From NCBI RefSeq assembly GCF_029892565.1, contig NZ_JARXVH010000019.1, forward strand, positions 1 to 64,000: 64,000 nucleotides of DNA, read 5' to 3'. Below the pieces are notes generated by a model that did not search any database, was not told the DNA's origin, and saw only the letters and a list, made by a program, of their open reading frames with translations. A program made the translations under genes and the position numbers. This DNA comes from Streptomyces pseudovenezuelae. GTDB taxonomy: Bacteria; Actinomycetota; Actinomycetes; Streptomycetales; Streptomycetaceae. This document shows positions 7,790 to 16,491 of this stretch, one piece after another (the first letter of the stretch is position 1; every line of letters begins with the position of its first letter).

Positions 7790-9241
7790 ATGCGCTGCTG
7801 TCTCCCCGTCCCCCTCGCCGCTCTCCCCGGTCCCTGCGAAGTGTTCCGCTCCGGCGCCCTGATCGCCCCCGCCCTGCTCAAGGCGATCGCGGCAGCCGTG
7901 CACATTCCCCGCCCCCGCCGCTCGCACCACGTCGCCGCCATCCACCTCGAACTCGTCACCCTGGCCGAGGACCACGCCGTCATCACCTGGCACACCGGTG
8001 TCCCCGACGGCCGCGGCCGGCTGCTCCCCGTCGTCACCGAGGGCGAGGTCGTCTACGGCACCCACCCCGGCCGCCTGACCCGCGTCGCCGGCTCGGACCG
8101 GCCCACGGCCCACCACCACGTCGAGCTGACCGGCCTGGAGCCGGGGCAGACGTACTACTACCAGGCCCGCTCCCGTGGCGTGACCGCCACACCCACCCCA
8201 CTGCACCTGGTGCGCGGCAACGCGGTGGGCACCTCGCTGCACGGACTCGGCTCGCACGGCGGTCCGTACTCCTTCACCACCCCGCTACCCCCGTCCGGCC
8301 GGCACCTGATGTCGATCGCCCTCTGCAACGACCTGCACGTCGGCGAGACCACGGCCGGCCTGGTGGCGGGGATGCCCCTGATCCGCGGGATCACGCAGCC
8401 GCTGGGCCGCACGCCCTACCCGGAGGTCATGAGCCTGGCCCTGGTCGACGAGGCCCGCAGACGCGGCGCCGATCTGCTGCTGGCCGCCGGTGACATCTCG
8501 GCCGGCGGCGCGCCGCACGACCTCGCGGCGGCCGGCCGGATCCTGGACCGCTTCGGCGAGCACGGCCGGGACTACTTCGTCGTACGGGGAAACCACGACC
8601 GCCATGGGCGCCTGGAAGCCACCTTCCGACGCGGGGCCGGCATGGAGGAGGGGCCCGGGTACTTCTCCCACGAGGTCGGCGGCCTGCGGATCGTCGGCCT
8701 CGACACATACGAGAAGCAGGGCAACGGCGGTGACTCGGGAGGGCTCGGTGCCGAGCAACTGGCCTGGCTGCGGCGCAGGTTGCGGGAGAACGGAGACCAG
8801 CCCACCGTGGTCTTCGGCCACCACCCGCTGACCGTACGGGACTCCGTCTTCCCGGTGACCGGCGGTCAGCGCATGAACCGCCGCCAGGCCCGCGCGATCG
8901 TCGACGCCTATGCCTCCGCCCCCGGAGTCTTCCTCCACCACGCCGGGCACACCCACCGCAACAAACGCACCGTCCTCACGTCCGCCCCGCACGTGACCCA
9001 GCAGGAGGTCAGCGCCGTCAAGGAGTACCCCGGCGGGTTCTGCCTGCTGCGGATCCACACCGGCGGCTACGCCCTGAACTTCTACAAGGCCCGTGCCGCC
9101 GAGGCCCTGGAATGGGGCGAGTTGAGCCGTCGGCTGGCCGGCGGACTGTGGCCGCACCACGCGCTGGGCCGCGCGGTCGCCGACCGCAACAGCGTGACCG
9201 CCCACGACCTGTCCGGCATCCGCCCCCTCGTCCCCTGCTAA
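7790..9241 (+). CDS. Metallophosphoesterase with N-terminal purple-acid-phosphatase-like Fn3 domain
   Basis: 483 aa from the ATG at 7790; the frame is open to an ATG at 7718, but the extra 24 residues look non-conserved. An Fn3-like beta domain (ITWHTG, then ELTGLEPGQTYYYQARS) precedes the calcineurin-type phosphoesterase domain. All metal-binding motifs are present: CNDLHVG (DxH), AAGDIS (GD), RGNHDRHG (GNHD), FGHHPL and AGHTHRN (GHxH). It therefore hydrolyses a phosphate ester or related phosphoryl compound with two metal ions. I see no clear signal peptide, unlike secreted purple acid phosphatases, so a cytoplasmic site is likely. The gene follows the acyl-CoA synthetase on the same strand and overlaps the convergent paaK-like gene by 4 bp. 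Confidence 0.85.
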   Translation: MRCCLPVPLAALPGPCEVFRSGALIAPALLKAIAAAVHIPRPRRSHHVAAIHLELVTLAEDHAVITWHTGVPDGRGRLLPVVTEGEVVYGTHPGRLTRVAGSDRPTAHHHVELTGLEPGQTYYYQARSRGVTATPTPLHLVRGNAVGTSLHGLGSHGGPYSFTTPLPPSGRHLMSIALCNDLHVGETTAGLVAGMPLIRGITQPLGRTPYPEVMSLALVDEARRRGADLLLAAGDISAGGAPHDLAAAGRILDRFGEHGRDYFVVRGNHDRHGRLEATFRRGAGMEEGPGYFSHEVGGLRIVGLDTYEKQGNGGDSGGLGAEQLAWLRRRLRENGDQPTVVFGHHPLTVRDSVFPVTGGQRMNRRQARAIVDAYASAPGVFLHHAGHTHRNKRTVLTSAPHVTQQEVSAVKEYPGGFCLLRIHTGGYALNFYKARAAEALEWGELSRRLAGGLWPHHALGRAVADRNSVTAHDLSGIRPLVPC

Positions 9242-10542
9242 CTCGACGACTGTTGACGCAGATCCACGATCCGGCGGATCTTGCCCACCGACCGCTCCAG
9301 CGACTCCGGCTCGACGATCTCCACCGCGACCGACACCCCGATCCCGTCCTTCACGGCCGCCGTGATGGCCCGCACGGCCGCGTCCCGGATCTCGGGGCCC
9401 GCGCCCGGACGGGCCTCGGCCCGCACGGTGAGGGCGTCGAGCCTGCCCTCGCGGGTGAGCCGGAGCTGGAAGTGCGGTGCCACGCCCGGTGTGCGGAGCA
9501 CGATCTCCTCGATCTGCGTGGGGAAGAGATTCACCCCGCGCAGGATCACCATGTCGTCGCTGCGCCCCGTGACCTTCTCCATCCGGCGGAACACCCGGGC
9601 CGTGCCCGGCAGCAGCCGCGTCAGATCCCGGGTCCGGTAACGGATCACCGGCATCGCCTCCTTGGTGAGCGAGGTGAAGACCAACTCGCCCTCCTCACCG
9701 TCCGGGAGCACCTCGCCGGTGATGGGATCGACGATCTCCGGGTAGAAATGGTCCTCCCAGATGTGCAGCCCGTCCTTGGTCTCCACACACTCCTGGGCCA
9801 CCCCCGGGCCGATCACCTCGGACAACCCGTAGATGTCGACCGCGTCGATCGCGAACCGCTCCTCGATCTCCAAGCGCATCTGCTCGGTCCACGGCTCCGC
9901 GCCGAAGATCCCGACCCGCAGGGAGGTGCCCCGCGGATCGACGCCCTGCCGCTCGAACTCGTCCAGGAGTGTCAGCATGTAGGACGGTGTCACCATGATG
10001 ATCTGCGGCTGGAGGTCCTGGATCAGCTGCACTTGACGGGCCGTCATACCGCCGGACGCGGGGATGACCGTACAGCCGAGCCGCTCCGCGCCGTAGTGCG
10101 CGCCGAGGCCGCCGGTGAACAGACCGTATCCGTACGCCACATGGACCTTGTCACCCGGCCGGCCACCCGCCGCGCGGATCGAGCGGGCCACCACATCGGC
10201 CCACAGGGAGAGGTCGTTCTCGGTGTAACCGACCACCGTGGGACGGCCGGTGGTGCCGCTGGACGCGTGGATGCGGCGGATGCGGTCCTCGGGCACGGCG
10301 AACATACCGAAGGGGTAGTTGGCGCGCAGGTCGGCCTTGGCGGTGAACGGGAAGCGGGACAGGTCGGCGAGCGCCCGGCAGTCGTCGGGACGCACGCCTG
10401 CCCGGTCGAAGGACGTCCGATAGAAGGGCACGTTCTCGTAGGCGTGCCGCAGGCTCGCCCGCAGTCGCTCCAGTTGCAGCGTGTGCAGCGCCTCCGGGTC
10501 GAGCCGTTCCCCCGAGTCCAGCAGCTCCGTCGCATCCGCCAT
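9238..10542 (-). CDS. paaK: Phenylacetate-CoA ligase
   Basis: 434 aa, the usual PaaK length. Features are HASSGTTGRPTVVGYTENDL (phosphate-binding loop), FGAEPWTEQMR, DIYGLSEVIGPGVAQECVET, RYRTRDLTRL and GRSDDMVILRGVNLFPTQIE, all characteristic of the PaaK branch of AMP-forming ligases. It converts phenylacetate, CoA and ATP to phenylacetyl-CoA, the entry step of aerobic phenylacetate degradation. No paaABCDE epoxidase genes adjoin it, so it may supply phenylacetyl-CoA to a pathway elsewhere. ATG at 10542 follows GGGAGAAG. A TetR/PaaR-like palindrome about 50 bp upstream suggests induction by phenylacetyl-CoA. Confidence 0.9.
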   Translation of the reverse strand: MADATELLDSGERLDPEALHTLQLERLRASLRHAYENVPFYRTSFDRAGVRPDDCRALADLSRFPFTAKADLRANYPFGMFAVPEDRIRRIHASSGTTGRPTVVGYTENDLSLWADVVARSIRAAGGRPGDKVHVAYGYGLFTGGLGAHYGAERLGCTVIPASGGMTARQVQLIQDLQPQIIMVTPSYMLTLLDEFERQGVDPRGTSLRVGIFGAEPWTEQMRLEIEERFAIDAVDIYGLSEVIGPGVAQECVETKDGLHIWEDHFYPEIVDPITGEVLPDGEEGELVFTSLTKEAMPVIRYRTRDLTRLLPGTARVFRRMEKVTGRSDDMVILRGVNLFPTQIEEIVLRTPGVAPHFQLRLTREGRLDALTVRAEARPGAGPEIRDAAVRAITAAVKDGIGVSVAVEIVEPESLERSVGKIRRIVDLRQQSSS

Positions 10543-10591
10543 CGGGCTTCTCCCTCGTCCGCCACACCGGTCAATCGCATCATTACGGACA

Positions 10592-10605
10592 ACCGATCAT
10601 TCGGT
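10592..10605. promoter_or_regulatory. TetR (PaaR-like) operator upstream of paaK
   Basis: ACCGATCATTCGGT is a perfect inverted repeat (ACCGA and TCGGT around TCAT) about 50 bp upstream of the paaK start. It resembles the ACCG-N6-CGGT core that I recall for actinobacterial PaaR, a TetR-type repressor of phenylacetate genes. No tetR gene is adjacent, so the regulator would act in trans. Confidence 0.5.
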
Positions 10606-10735
10606 CGCTCTGTCGGGGATCAGTAACCCAGCCCGGTCCGGTGCGGGCAAGGGGTCCGACGGCAGAAATCCGTTGCGGTACCCGGCCGGAGAAATCCATT
10701 GCGATACGACGGCACCGGCCAGCACGATCGGCGGC

Positions 10736-11572
10736 ATGCCGACCTTCACCGCGCCCGACGGAACCCAGCTCGCCTTCCACCTGCGCGGCGAGGGCGAGCC
10801 ACTGGTCGTCCTGCCCGGCGGCCCGATGCGGGCCTCCGCCTACCTGGGCGACCTCGGCGGACTCGACGCACACCGCCGGCTGGTGCTGCTGGACCTGCGC
10901 GGCACCGGCGACTCCGCGGTGCCGGCCGACCCGACGACGTACCGCTGCGACCGGCTCGTGGCCGACGTGGAGGCGCTCCGCCGCCACCTGGGCCTGGAGC
11001 GGATGGACCTGCTCGCGCACTCGGCGGGCGGCAGCCTGGCGATGCGCTACGCCGAGCGGTACCCGGAGCGGATCGCGCGGCTGGTGCTGGTCACCGCCAC
11101 GCCCTGGGCGCTGGGGATGCCGGCCACCGCCGAGGACCGGCTGGCCGCCGCCCGGCTGCGCAGCGGCGAGCCGTGGTTCGCGGACGCGTTCCCGCCGTTC
11201 GAGGCCTGGCTGGAGGGGACGGGCGACTTCGATCCGGCATTCTCGGGCTTCTTCTACGGCCGTTGGGACGAGGCCGCCCAGCGCCACGAGGCGGGCGCCG
11301 ACAGGGAGTTCAACGACGAGGCCGGCGAGGTCTACGGCTCCGAGGGCGCCTACGACCCGTCCGCGACCCGAGCCGCCCTCGCCCGGCTGGCCGCACCGGT
11401 CCTCGTCCTCGCCGGCGGGCTGGACGGAGGCCCCACGCCCGAACTGGCGCGCGGGGCCGCCGACGTCTTCCCGAACGCGGAACTCGCCGTCCAGCCGGGC
11501 GCCGGGCACTATCCGTGGCTGGACGACCCCGAGTGGTTCACGCGCCGCGTCTCCACGTTCCTGGCGGGGTGA
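10736..11572 (+). CDS. Alpha/beta hydrolase (proline-iminopeptidase-like)
   Basis: 278 aa. The fold begins at ATG 10736 (MPTFTAPDGTQLAFHLRGEG); the frame is open further upstream but that extension crosses the paaK promoter. Motifs are the oxyanion-loop LPGGPM, the nucleophile elbow LLAHSAGGSLAM with its Ser, the likely acid region LAGGLDGG, and the catalytic His in GAGHYPWLDDPEWF. The GGP loop and lid pattern suggest the aminopeptidase/hydrolase branch; the substrate is unknown. It is divergent from paaK and convergent with the sulfatase gene, with only 3 bp between their stop codons. A cytoplasmic location is likely because no signal peptide is seen. Confidence 0.82.
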   Translation: MPTFTAPDGTQLAFHLRGEGEPLVVLPGGPMRASAYLGDLGGLDAHRRLVLLDLRGTGDSAVPADPTTYRCDRLVADVEALRRHLGLERMDLLAHSAGGSLAMRYAERYPERIARLVLVTATPWALGMPATAEDRLAAARLRSGEPWFADAFPPFEAWLEGTGDFDPAFSGFFYGRWDEAAQRHEAGADREFNDEAGEVYGSEGAYDPSATRAALARLAAPVLVLAGGLDGGPTPELARGAADVFPNAELAVQPGAGHYPWLDDPEWFTRRVSTFLAG

Positions 11573-11575
11573 GGG

Positions 11576-13594
11576 TCAGTTCGCGGGAGTGCTTCCGAAC
11601 GCCGTCATGAAGCGGTCCCGGAACTTGTCCATGCCCAACACCGGTGCGTTGTCGGCGGGCTTGATGCCGTCCGTCCAGCCCCAGTTGGCGATCTTGTCCA
11701 GCACCTTCGGGTCGTGGGCGACGATGGTGATCGGCACGTCCTTGTCGGCGGTGCCACCGGTGACCGTCGGGACGGGCTGGTGGTCGCCGAGGAAGACGAG
11801 GACGGTGTTCTTGTTGCCGTAGCGCTGCATCCACTGGGTGAGGCTGTCCACGGAGTACTGGATGGCCTTGCGGTACTCGGTCCGCACGCGCTTCGCGCTC
11901 TTCCAGACCTCCGTCGGGTTGGTGCCCTCCTTCTTGATCTGGTTGAAGACCGAGCCGTCGCCGAGGTCGCTCCAAGGGATCGTGTGGGCGATGGGGGACC
12001 AGGGGTTGTGGCTGGAGGCCAGGATGATCTCCGCCATGATCGGGTCGCGGTTCTTCTTGCCGTACTCCAGCTTCTCGAAGGACTCCAGGCTGAACTGGTC
12101 CGGCACCGGCGTCCAGCTGAAGTACGGACCGTTGTAGCCGAGGTGCGTGGAGTCGTAGATGTTGTCGAGACCGAAGTACTTGCCCTCGGGCCAGGTCTTG
12201 CGCACGCCGGGGACGATGCCGACCGTGCGCCAGGCGCCGGTCTTCTGGAAGTAGCTGGTGAGGGTCGCGCGGTCGCCCGTGGTCAGGGTCCGGTACCGCT
12301 GCTGGTTCTTGATCCACAGGCCGGACAGGAACGTCGAGTGGGCGAGCCAGCTGCCGGCGCCCGTCACGGGCGACCTGAGCCAGGCGCTGCGCGAGGCGAA
12401 ACCGGCCGACTTGAGCCTGGCGTCGCCCGCCTGGAGCGTCGCGTCCATCTCCGGCGCCATCGTCGGATCGTCGAGCGCCACCCGGCCGTAGCTCTCGATG
12501 AAGGTGAACAGCACGTCCTTGCCGCGCAGTCCGGTGAACAGCTGGTCGGGCGGGGTCTTGGCGAAGGCGTCGACGGGGATCTGCTTCTTGAAGACGTCGG
12601 CGTCACCGAGGCCGTCGCGGACGTACTGCACACGGTTGCCGAGGTACTGCGTGTAGCCCCTGGTGGCCATCACGACACCGCCGACCTGCACGCTCATGGT
12701 GAAGCAGATGATCCACGCGATGCCGAGGACCAGCGTGGTGCGGACGGCCGCGGGGCGGTGCCGGGCCAGCACGTCCGCCACCCGCACCATGGCGAGTGCG
12801 CTCAACGTGAGTACGGCGATGAACAGGACGATCACCCCGATCACCGCCAGCACCTCACCCGAGCGGCCGAGCGAGTCCTTGAGGAAGTCCGCCCCGTCGT
12901 TCAGCAGAACCCAGTCGAAGACGAGGTCGAAGGGCCGGGCCAGGGTCTGGTAGAAGCCCATGTCGAGGCACTTCAGGACCGTGGACAGCCCGAACAACGC
13001 GCCCACGACGACGGCCGTGATCCGCCGCGCCGTCGACGGCAGTACGAGCAGGACGGCCGCGACGATGATCGCCTCGACGGGCAGGCGGAAGAACGCCTCA
13101 AGGGGCATCCGGTCGAAGCGGTTGGGCATGACGAGCGCCTCGATCACCAGCGCACCGGCCAGCACGGTCGTGCCCACCCGCACGCCACGTGCGGTACGGG
13201 GGAAACGACGGCGCCAGCCGAACCAGCCGGGGCGGGTGGGGGAGGCGGTGTCCTTGAGGGCGGGTTCGTCGGTGGTTGTGGAGGTGGAACCCGCTGCCTC
13301 GTCGGCGGAATCGCCGGCTGCGACGGCGGCCGACTTCCCGTCCTCCGCGCCGTCGGCCGTCTCCTCCTCCGCCGCGGGGCGTACGTCAGGTTCGTCCGTC
13401 TGCGCCGCCGCGTCCGTCGTAGGCCCGGTCCCTTCGTCCGTCGCCCCGGTCGCCTCCTCGCCCGTAGGCCCAGCGTCCGCCGAGGTGTCCGGCTCGGGGC
13501 CGGTTGCCTCGGGTGTGGGCGATGCCTCCCCCGCGGGGTCGGTTGCCGACGCGTCCGCGTCCGGCAGTTGGCTGGGGGGCGTGAGGTGCGACAC
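11576..13594 (-). CDS. Membrane sulfatase/phosphoglycerol-transferase-like protein (LTA synthase superfamily)
   Basis: 672 aa from a GTG at 13594, chosen because AAGGA lies just upstream; the longer open frame runs through unrelated DNA. Residues 1-115 are an acidic Ala/Thr/Glu-rich cytoplasmic tail. About five hydrophobic helices follow (for example TTVLAGALVIEALVMP and VLAVIGVIVLFIAVLTLSAL). The extracellular sulfatase domain starts near KDVLFTFIESYGR, with the likely nucleophile Ser in GSWLAHSTFLSG and the metal-binding FLGDHQPVPTVTG. The architecture is that of LtaS-like enzymes, which transfer glycerol-phosphate or hydrolyse head groups at the outer membrane face. A role in cell-wall polymer or lipid modification is inferred; the precise substrate is unknown. 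Confidence 0.8.
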   Translation of the reverse strand: MSHLTPPSQLPDADASATDPAGEASPTPEATGPEPDTSADAGPTGEEATGATDEGTGPTTDAAAQTDEPDVRPAAEEETADGAEDGKSAAVAAGDSADEAAGSTSTTTDEPALKDTASPTRPGWFGWRRRFPRTARGVRVGTTVLAGALVIEALVMPNRFDRMPLEAFFRLPVEAIIVAAVLLVLPSTARRITAVVVGALFGLSTVLKCLDMGFYQTLARPFDLVFDWVLLNDGADFLKDSLGRSGEVLAVIGVIVLFIAVLTLSALAMVRVADVLARHRPAAVRTTLVLGIAWIICFTMSVQVGGVVMATRGYTQYLGNRVQYVRDGLGDADVFKKQIPVDAFAKTPPDQLFTGLRGKDVLFTFIESYGRVALDDPTMAPEMDATLQAGDARLKSAGFASRSAWLRSPVTGAGSWLAHSTFLSGLWIKNQQRYRTLTTGDRATLTSYFQKTGAWRTVGIVPGVRKTWPEGKYFGLDNIYDSTHLGYNGPYFSWTPVPDQFSLESFEKLEYGKKNRDPIMAEIILASSHNPWSPIAHTIPWSDLGDGSVFNQIKKEGTNPTEVWKSAKRVRTEYRKAIQYSVDSLTQWMQRYGNKNTVLVFLGDHQPVPTVTGGTADKDVPITIVAHDPKVLDKIANWGWTDGIKPADNAPVLGMDKFRDRFMTAFGSTPAN

Positions 13595-13767
13595 CCGGAG
13601 GTCCTTCCGTGCAAGGTGCGGTGATGGCACGGCGACCGGGCCCGCAGGCCAGGGCCGCCAACCTCGCGTACGGCCCTGGATAACCCCGCGTTCACACTCC
13701 CGGGTCAACCGCGCGCAAAAGAGTACGCCCGTCCGACCCGGCCCCGATGCCCCGCCCGACCGCGGCC

Positions 13768-15381
13768 CTACGGAACCGCCGCCACCGCCACTTCCTTGGC
13801 CCACCGATAGTCCGCCTTGCCGCTCGGCGAGCGCCGGATCGAGTCCGTGAGCACCAGCTGGCGCGGGATCTTGTAACCGGCGAGATGCGTGCGGCAGTAC
13901 GACTGGATGTCCTCCAGGGACGGACGCGGCGCGCCTTCGCGCAACTGCACCACGGCCGCCACATGGTTGCCCCACTTGGCGTCCGGCACTCCGGCCACCA
14001 GGGCGTCGTACACGTCCGGATGGGACTTGAGTGCCTGCTCTACCTCCTCCGGGTACACCTTCTCGCCTCCGGTGTTGATGCACTGCGAGCCACGGCCGAG
14101 GACGGTGACCACGCCCTCCTCGTCGGCGGTGGCCATGTCGCCGAGCAGCACCCAGCGCTCGCCGTCCTTCTCGAAGAAGGTCTGGGCGGTCTTCGCGGGG
14201 TCGTTGTAGTAGCCGAGCGGCACATGGCCGCACTGCGCGACGCGGCCCACCTCGCCCGGTGCGGCCGGCTCGTAGGTGGCCGGATCCACCACCTGGGTAC
14301 GGGAGTTCACCTTGATGCGGAAGCTCTGCCCGGCGCCCGAGTCCGCCGTCGCCGTGCCGTTGAAACCGGATTCGGAGGAGCCGTAGTTGTTCAACAGCAT
14401 GGTGTTCGGGAGGAGTTCCTGGAACTGCCGGCGCACGGTCTCCGACATGATCGCGCCGGACGAGGAGACGCTGAACATGGACGAGCAGTCCGTGCCCTTG
14501 AGGGGGCCGGCCAGCGCGTCGATCAGTGGCCGCAGCATCGCGTCGCCCACCAGGGACATGCTGGTGACCTTCTCCTTCTCGATCGTCCGCAGTACCTCCT
14601 CGGGCACGAACTTGCGGTGGATCACGACCCGTTGCCCGAAGTTGAAGCCGATGAACGAGGTGAGGGTGGAGGTGCCGTGCATCAGCGGGGGAGCGGGGAA
14701 GAAGGTGATTCCCGAGCCGCCGGCCGCGACCCGCTCGGCCAGTTCCTCCGGCTTCTTGACCGGCTCGCCGGTCGGCGCGCCACCGCCGAGCCCCGAGAAG
14801 AACAGGTCCTCCTGGCGCCACATCACGCCCTTGGGCATCCCGGTGGTGCCGCCGGTGTAGATGATGAACTGGTCGTCGCCCGACCGCGCCGGGAAGCCCC
14901 GCTCGGGCGACCCGCCCGCCTCGGCCTCGGCGAAGGACGCCACCCCGGGCACCTCGTCGCCCTCGCTGCCCACCCGCACGAGATGCCGCAGCTTGGGGCA
15001 CTGCGGCATGGCCGTCGCCACCCGGTCGGTGAACTCCGCGTCGAAGACCAGGGCCGCCAGGTCGGCGTCCCGGTAGAGGTACACCAACTCCTCCTCGACG
15101 TAGCGGTAGTTGACGTTGACCGGGACGATCCGTGCCTTGAGGCAGCCCAGCACGGTCTGCAGGTACTCGACGCCGTTGTAGAGGTGCAGCCCGAGGTGCT
15201 CTCCGGGGCGCAGCCCGCTGTCGATCAGATGGTGGCCGATCCGGTTCGCCGCCACGTCCAACTCGGCGTACGTCAACCGGCGTTCGGCGCCCGTGCCCGG
15301 GTGGTCGAGGTAGACGAGGGCCTCGCGGTCCGGCACCGCGTCGACGACCGACTCGAACAGGTCCGCAAGGTTGTACTCCAC
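13768..15381 (-). CDS. Acyl-CoA synthetase, FadD19/FadD17-like
   Basis: 537 aa from GTG 15381, preceded by AGGAGGAGCG, an almost perfect ribosome-binding site; a longer frame to an ATG at 15432 lacks such a site. ANL motifs are FIIYTGGTTGMPKGVMWRQE, NNYGSSESGF, WVLLGDMATADEEG, LGRGSQCINTGGEKVYPEEV and the catalytic lysine in SPSGKADYRWAKE. The WRQED variant after the phosphate loop and the YNLADLFESVVDAVPDRE beginning resemble mycobacterial FadD19/FadD17-type enzymes acting on sterol side chains or branched acids. It is divergent from enoyl-CoA hydratase, DUF35 and thiolase genes, so it probably primes their substrate. A TetR-like palindrome lies between the two units. Confidence 0.85.
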   Translation of the reverse strand: MEYNLADLFESVVDAVPDREALVYLDHPGTGAERRLTYAELDVAANRIGHHLIDSGLRPGEHLGLHLYNGVEYLQTVLGCLKARIVPVNVNYRYVEEELVYLYRDADLAALVFDAEFTDRVATAMPQCPKLRHLVRVGSEGDEVPGVASFAEAEAGGSPERGFPARSGDDQFIIYTGGTTGMPKGVMWRQEDLFFSGLGGGAPTGEPVKKPEELAERVAAGGSGITFFPAPPLMHGTSTLTSFIGFNFGQRVVIHRKFVPEEVLRTIEKEKVTSMSLVGDAMLRPLIDALAGPLKGTDCSSMFSVSSSGAIMSETVRRQFQELLPNTMLLNNYGSSESGFNGTATADSGAGQSFRIKVNSRTQVVDPATYEPAAPGEVGRVAQCGHVPLGYYNDPAKTAQTFFEKDGERWVLLGDMATADEEGVVTVLGRGSQCINTGGEKVYPEEVEQALKSHPDVYDALVAGVPDAKWGNHVAAVVQLREGAPRPSLEDIQSYCRTHLAGYKIPRQLVLTDSIRRSPSGKADYRWAKEVAVAAVP

Positions 15382-15476
15382 CGCTCCTCCTGACCACGGG
15401 CGTGCCCTGACAGCTGTCGGTTCGCCGGTCATCAGAGCAAAGGGCAGGGCAACTGTGAAGAGTTCGCGCGAAGAAA

Positions 15477-15493
15477 TCTGACTGTCTGTCAGA
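15477..15493. promoter_or_regulatory. Palindromic operator between acyl-CoA synthetase and enoyl-CoA hydratase genes
   Basis: TCTGAC and GTCAGA flank TGTCT, giving a perfect inverted repeat between divergent genes starting at 15381 (minus) and 15558 (plus). The size and placement fit a TetR-family repressor controlling both acyl-CoA units. No regulator gene is adjacent, and it is not the KstR or KstR2 consensus as I remember them. Confidence 0.5.
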
Positions 15494-15557
15494 AAACTCT
15501 TGAAGTGCCTCCCCGCCTACTGCAACCTGTTCTCGTTCCTGGAGAGGGGAGACGGCA

Positions 15558-16358
15558 ATGGGTGGGACGGAACACCTCACCGTGCGGCGCGAAGGCGCCA
15601 CACTGGTGCTCACGCTCAACAGGCCCGAAGCCAAGAACGCGCTCTCGTTGTCCATGCTCGTCGGCCTGTACGACGGCTGGATCGAGGCGGACGCGGACGA
15701 CACGGTCCGCTCGATCGTGCTGACCGGCGCGGGCGGCGCGTTCTGCGCCGGCATGGACCTCAAGGCGCTGGCCGGCAAGGGCATGGCGGGCGAGCAGTAC
15801 CGGGACCGCCTCAAGGCCGACCCGGACCTGCACTGGAAGGCGATGCTGCGCCACCACCGTCCGCGAAAACCGGTGATCGCCGCGGTCGAGGGTTATTGCG
15901 TGGCCGGTGGCACCGAGATCCTCCAGGGCACCGACATCCGGGTCGCGGGGGAGTCGGCGACCTTCGGGCTCTTCGAGGTCAAACGCGGGCTGTTCCCGAT
16001 CGGCGGCTCAACGGTCCGTCTGCAACGGCAGATTCCGCGCACGCACGCTCTGGAGATGCTGCTCACCGGGCGCGCGTACTCGGCGCGGGAGGCTGCAGCC
16101 GTAGGGCTGGTCGGGCATGTCGTGGCCGACGGAACTGCCCTTGACCGGGCGCTGGAGATCGCCGAACAGGTCAATGCCTGCGGGCCACTTGCCGTGGAGG
16201 CCGTGAAGGCGTCGGTGTACGCGACCGCCGAGATGACCGAGACGGAGGGGCTGGCCGACGAACTCAAGCGGGGGTGGCCGGTGTTCGACACCGCTGACGC
16301 GAAGGAGGGCGCCCGGGCCTTCGCGGAGAAGCGGTCGCCGGTTTATAGGCGTGAGTAG
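15558..16358 (+). CDS. Enoyl-CoA hydratase/isomerase (crotonase family)
   Basis: 266 aa, standard for crotonases. LTGAGGAFCAGMDLKAL forms the first oxyanion-hole strand and the CoA-binding loop. AVEGYCVAGGTEILQGTDIRVA carries the second oxyanion Gly, with a Glu in the usual acid/base region (GGTEIL). Then come FGLFEVKRGLFPIGGSTVRL and a C-terminal domain ending AFAEKRSPVYRRE. The family hydrates trans-2-enoyl-CoA or isomerises double bonds in beta-oxidation. It is the first gene of a plus-strand acyl-CoA cluster, with GGAGAGGGGAGACGGCA before the ATG. The FadD-type synthetase is divergent from it. Confidence 0.88.
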   Translation: MGGTEHLTVRREGATLVLTLNRPEAKNALSLSMLVGLYDGWIEADADDTVRSIVLTGAGGAFCAGMDLKALAGKGMAGEQYRDRLKADPDLHWKAMLRHHRPRKPVIAAVEGYCVAGGTEILQGTDIRVAGESATFGLFEVKRGLFPIGGSTVRLQRQIPRTHALEMLLTGRAYSAREAAAVGLVGHVVADGTALDRALEIAEQVNACGPLAVEAVKASVYATAEMTETEGLADELKRGWPVFDTADAKEGARAFAEKRSPVYRRE

Positions 16359-16400
16359 GCAATGCGCCGTTTTGGGCCGGTTGGAAGCTGCAGGCCATGC

Positions 16401-16430
16401 GTGGCTGGTCGCGCAGTTCCCCGCGCCCCT
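16401..16430. repeat. Common Streptomyces intergenic repeat unit
   Basis: The stretch GTGGCTGGTCGCGCAGTTCC followed by CCGCGCCCCT lies between the hydratase and DUF35 genes. The CGCGCAGTTCCCCGCGCCCC word is, from memory, dispersed in many copies between genes in Streptomyces chromosomes. GCGCGGGG and its near-complement can form a small hairpin. No further copy was noticed in this window. Confidence 0.55.
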
Positions 16431-16491
16431 GGGTCCTGCACAGTCGCCGCCCGTTCCAAGTACGCCGACCTCCTGAGGAGGCACGCCCACG

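Noticed and set aside
11714..15393. Long plus-strand frames opposite the sulfatase and acyl-CoA synthetase genes
   Set aside because: No motifs, composition typical of antisense frames in high-GC DNA; the opposite strand has complete catalytic motifs.
13595..15814. Extension of the sulfatase frame to 1412 codons
   Set aside because: The added part is the acyl-CoA synthetase gene read in the wrong frame; the GTG at 13594 has a ribosome-binding site.
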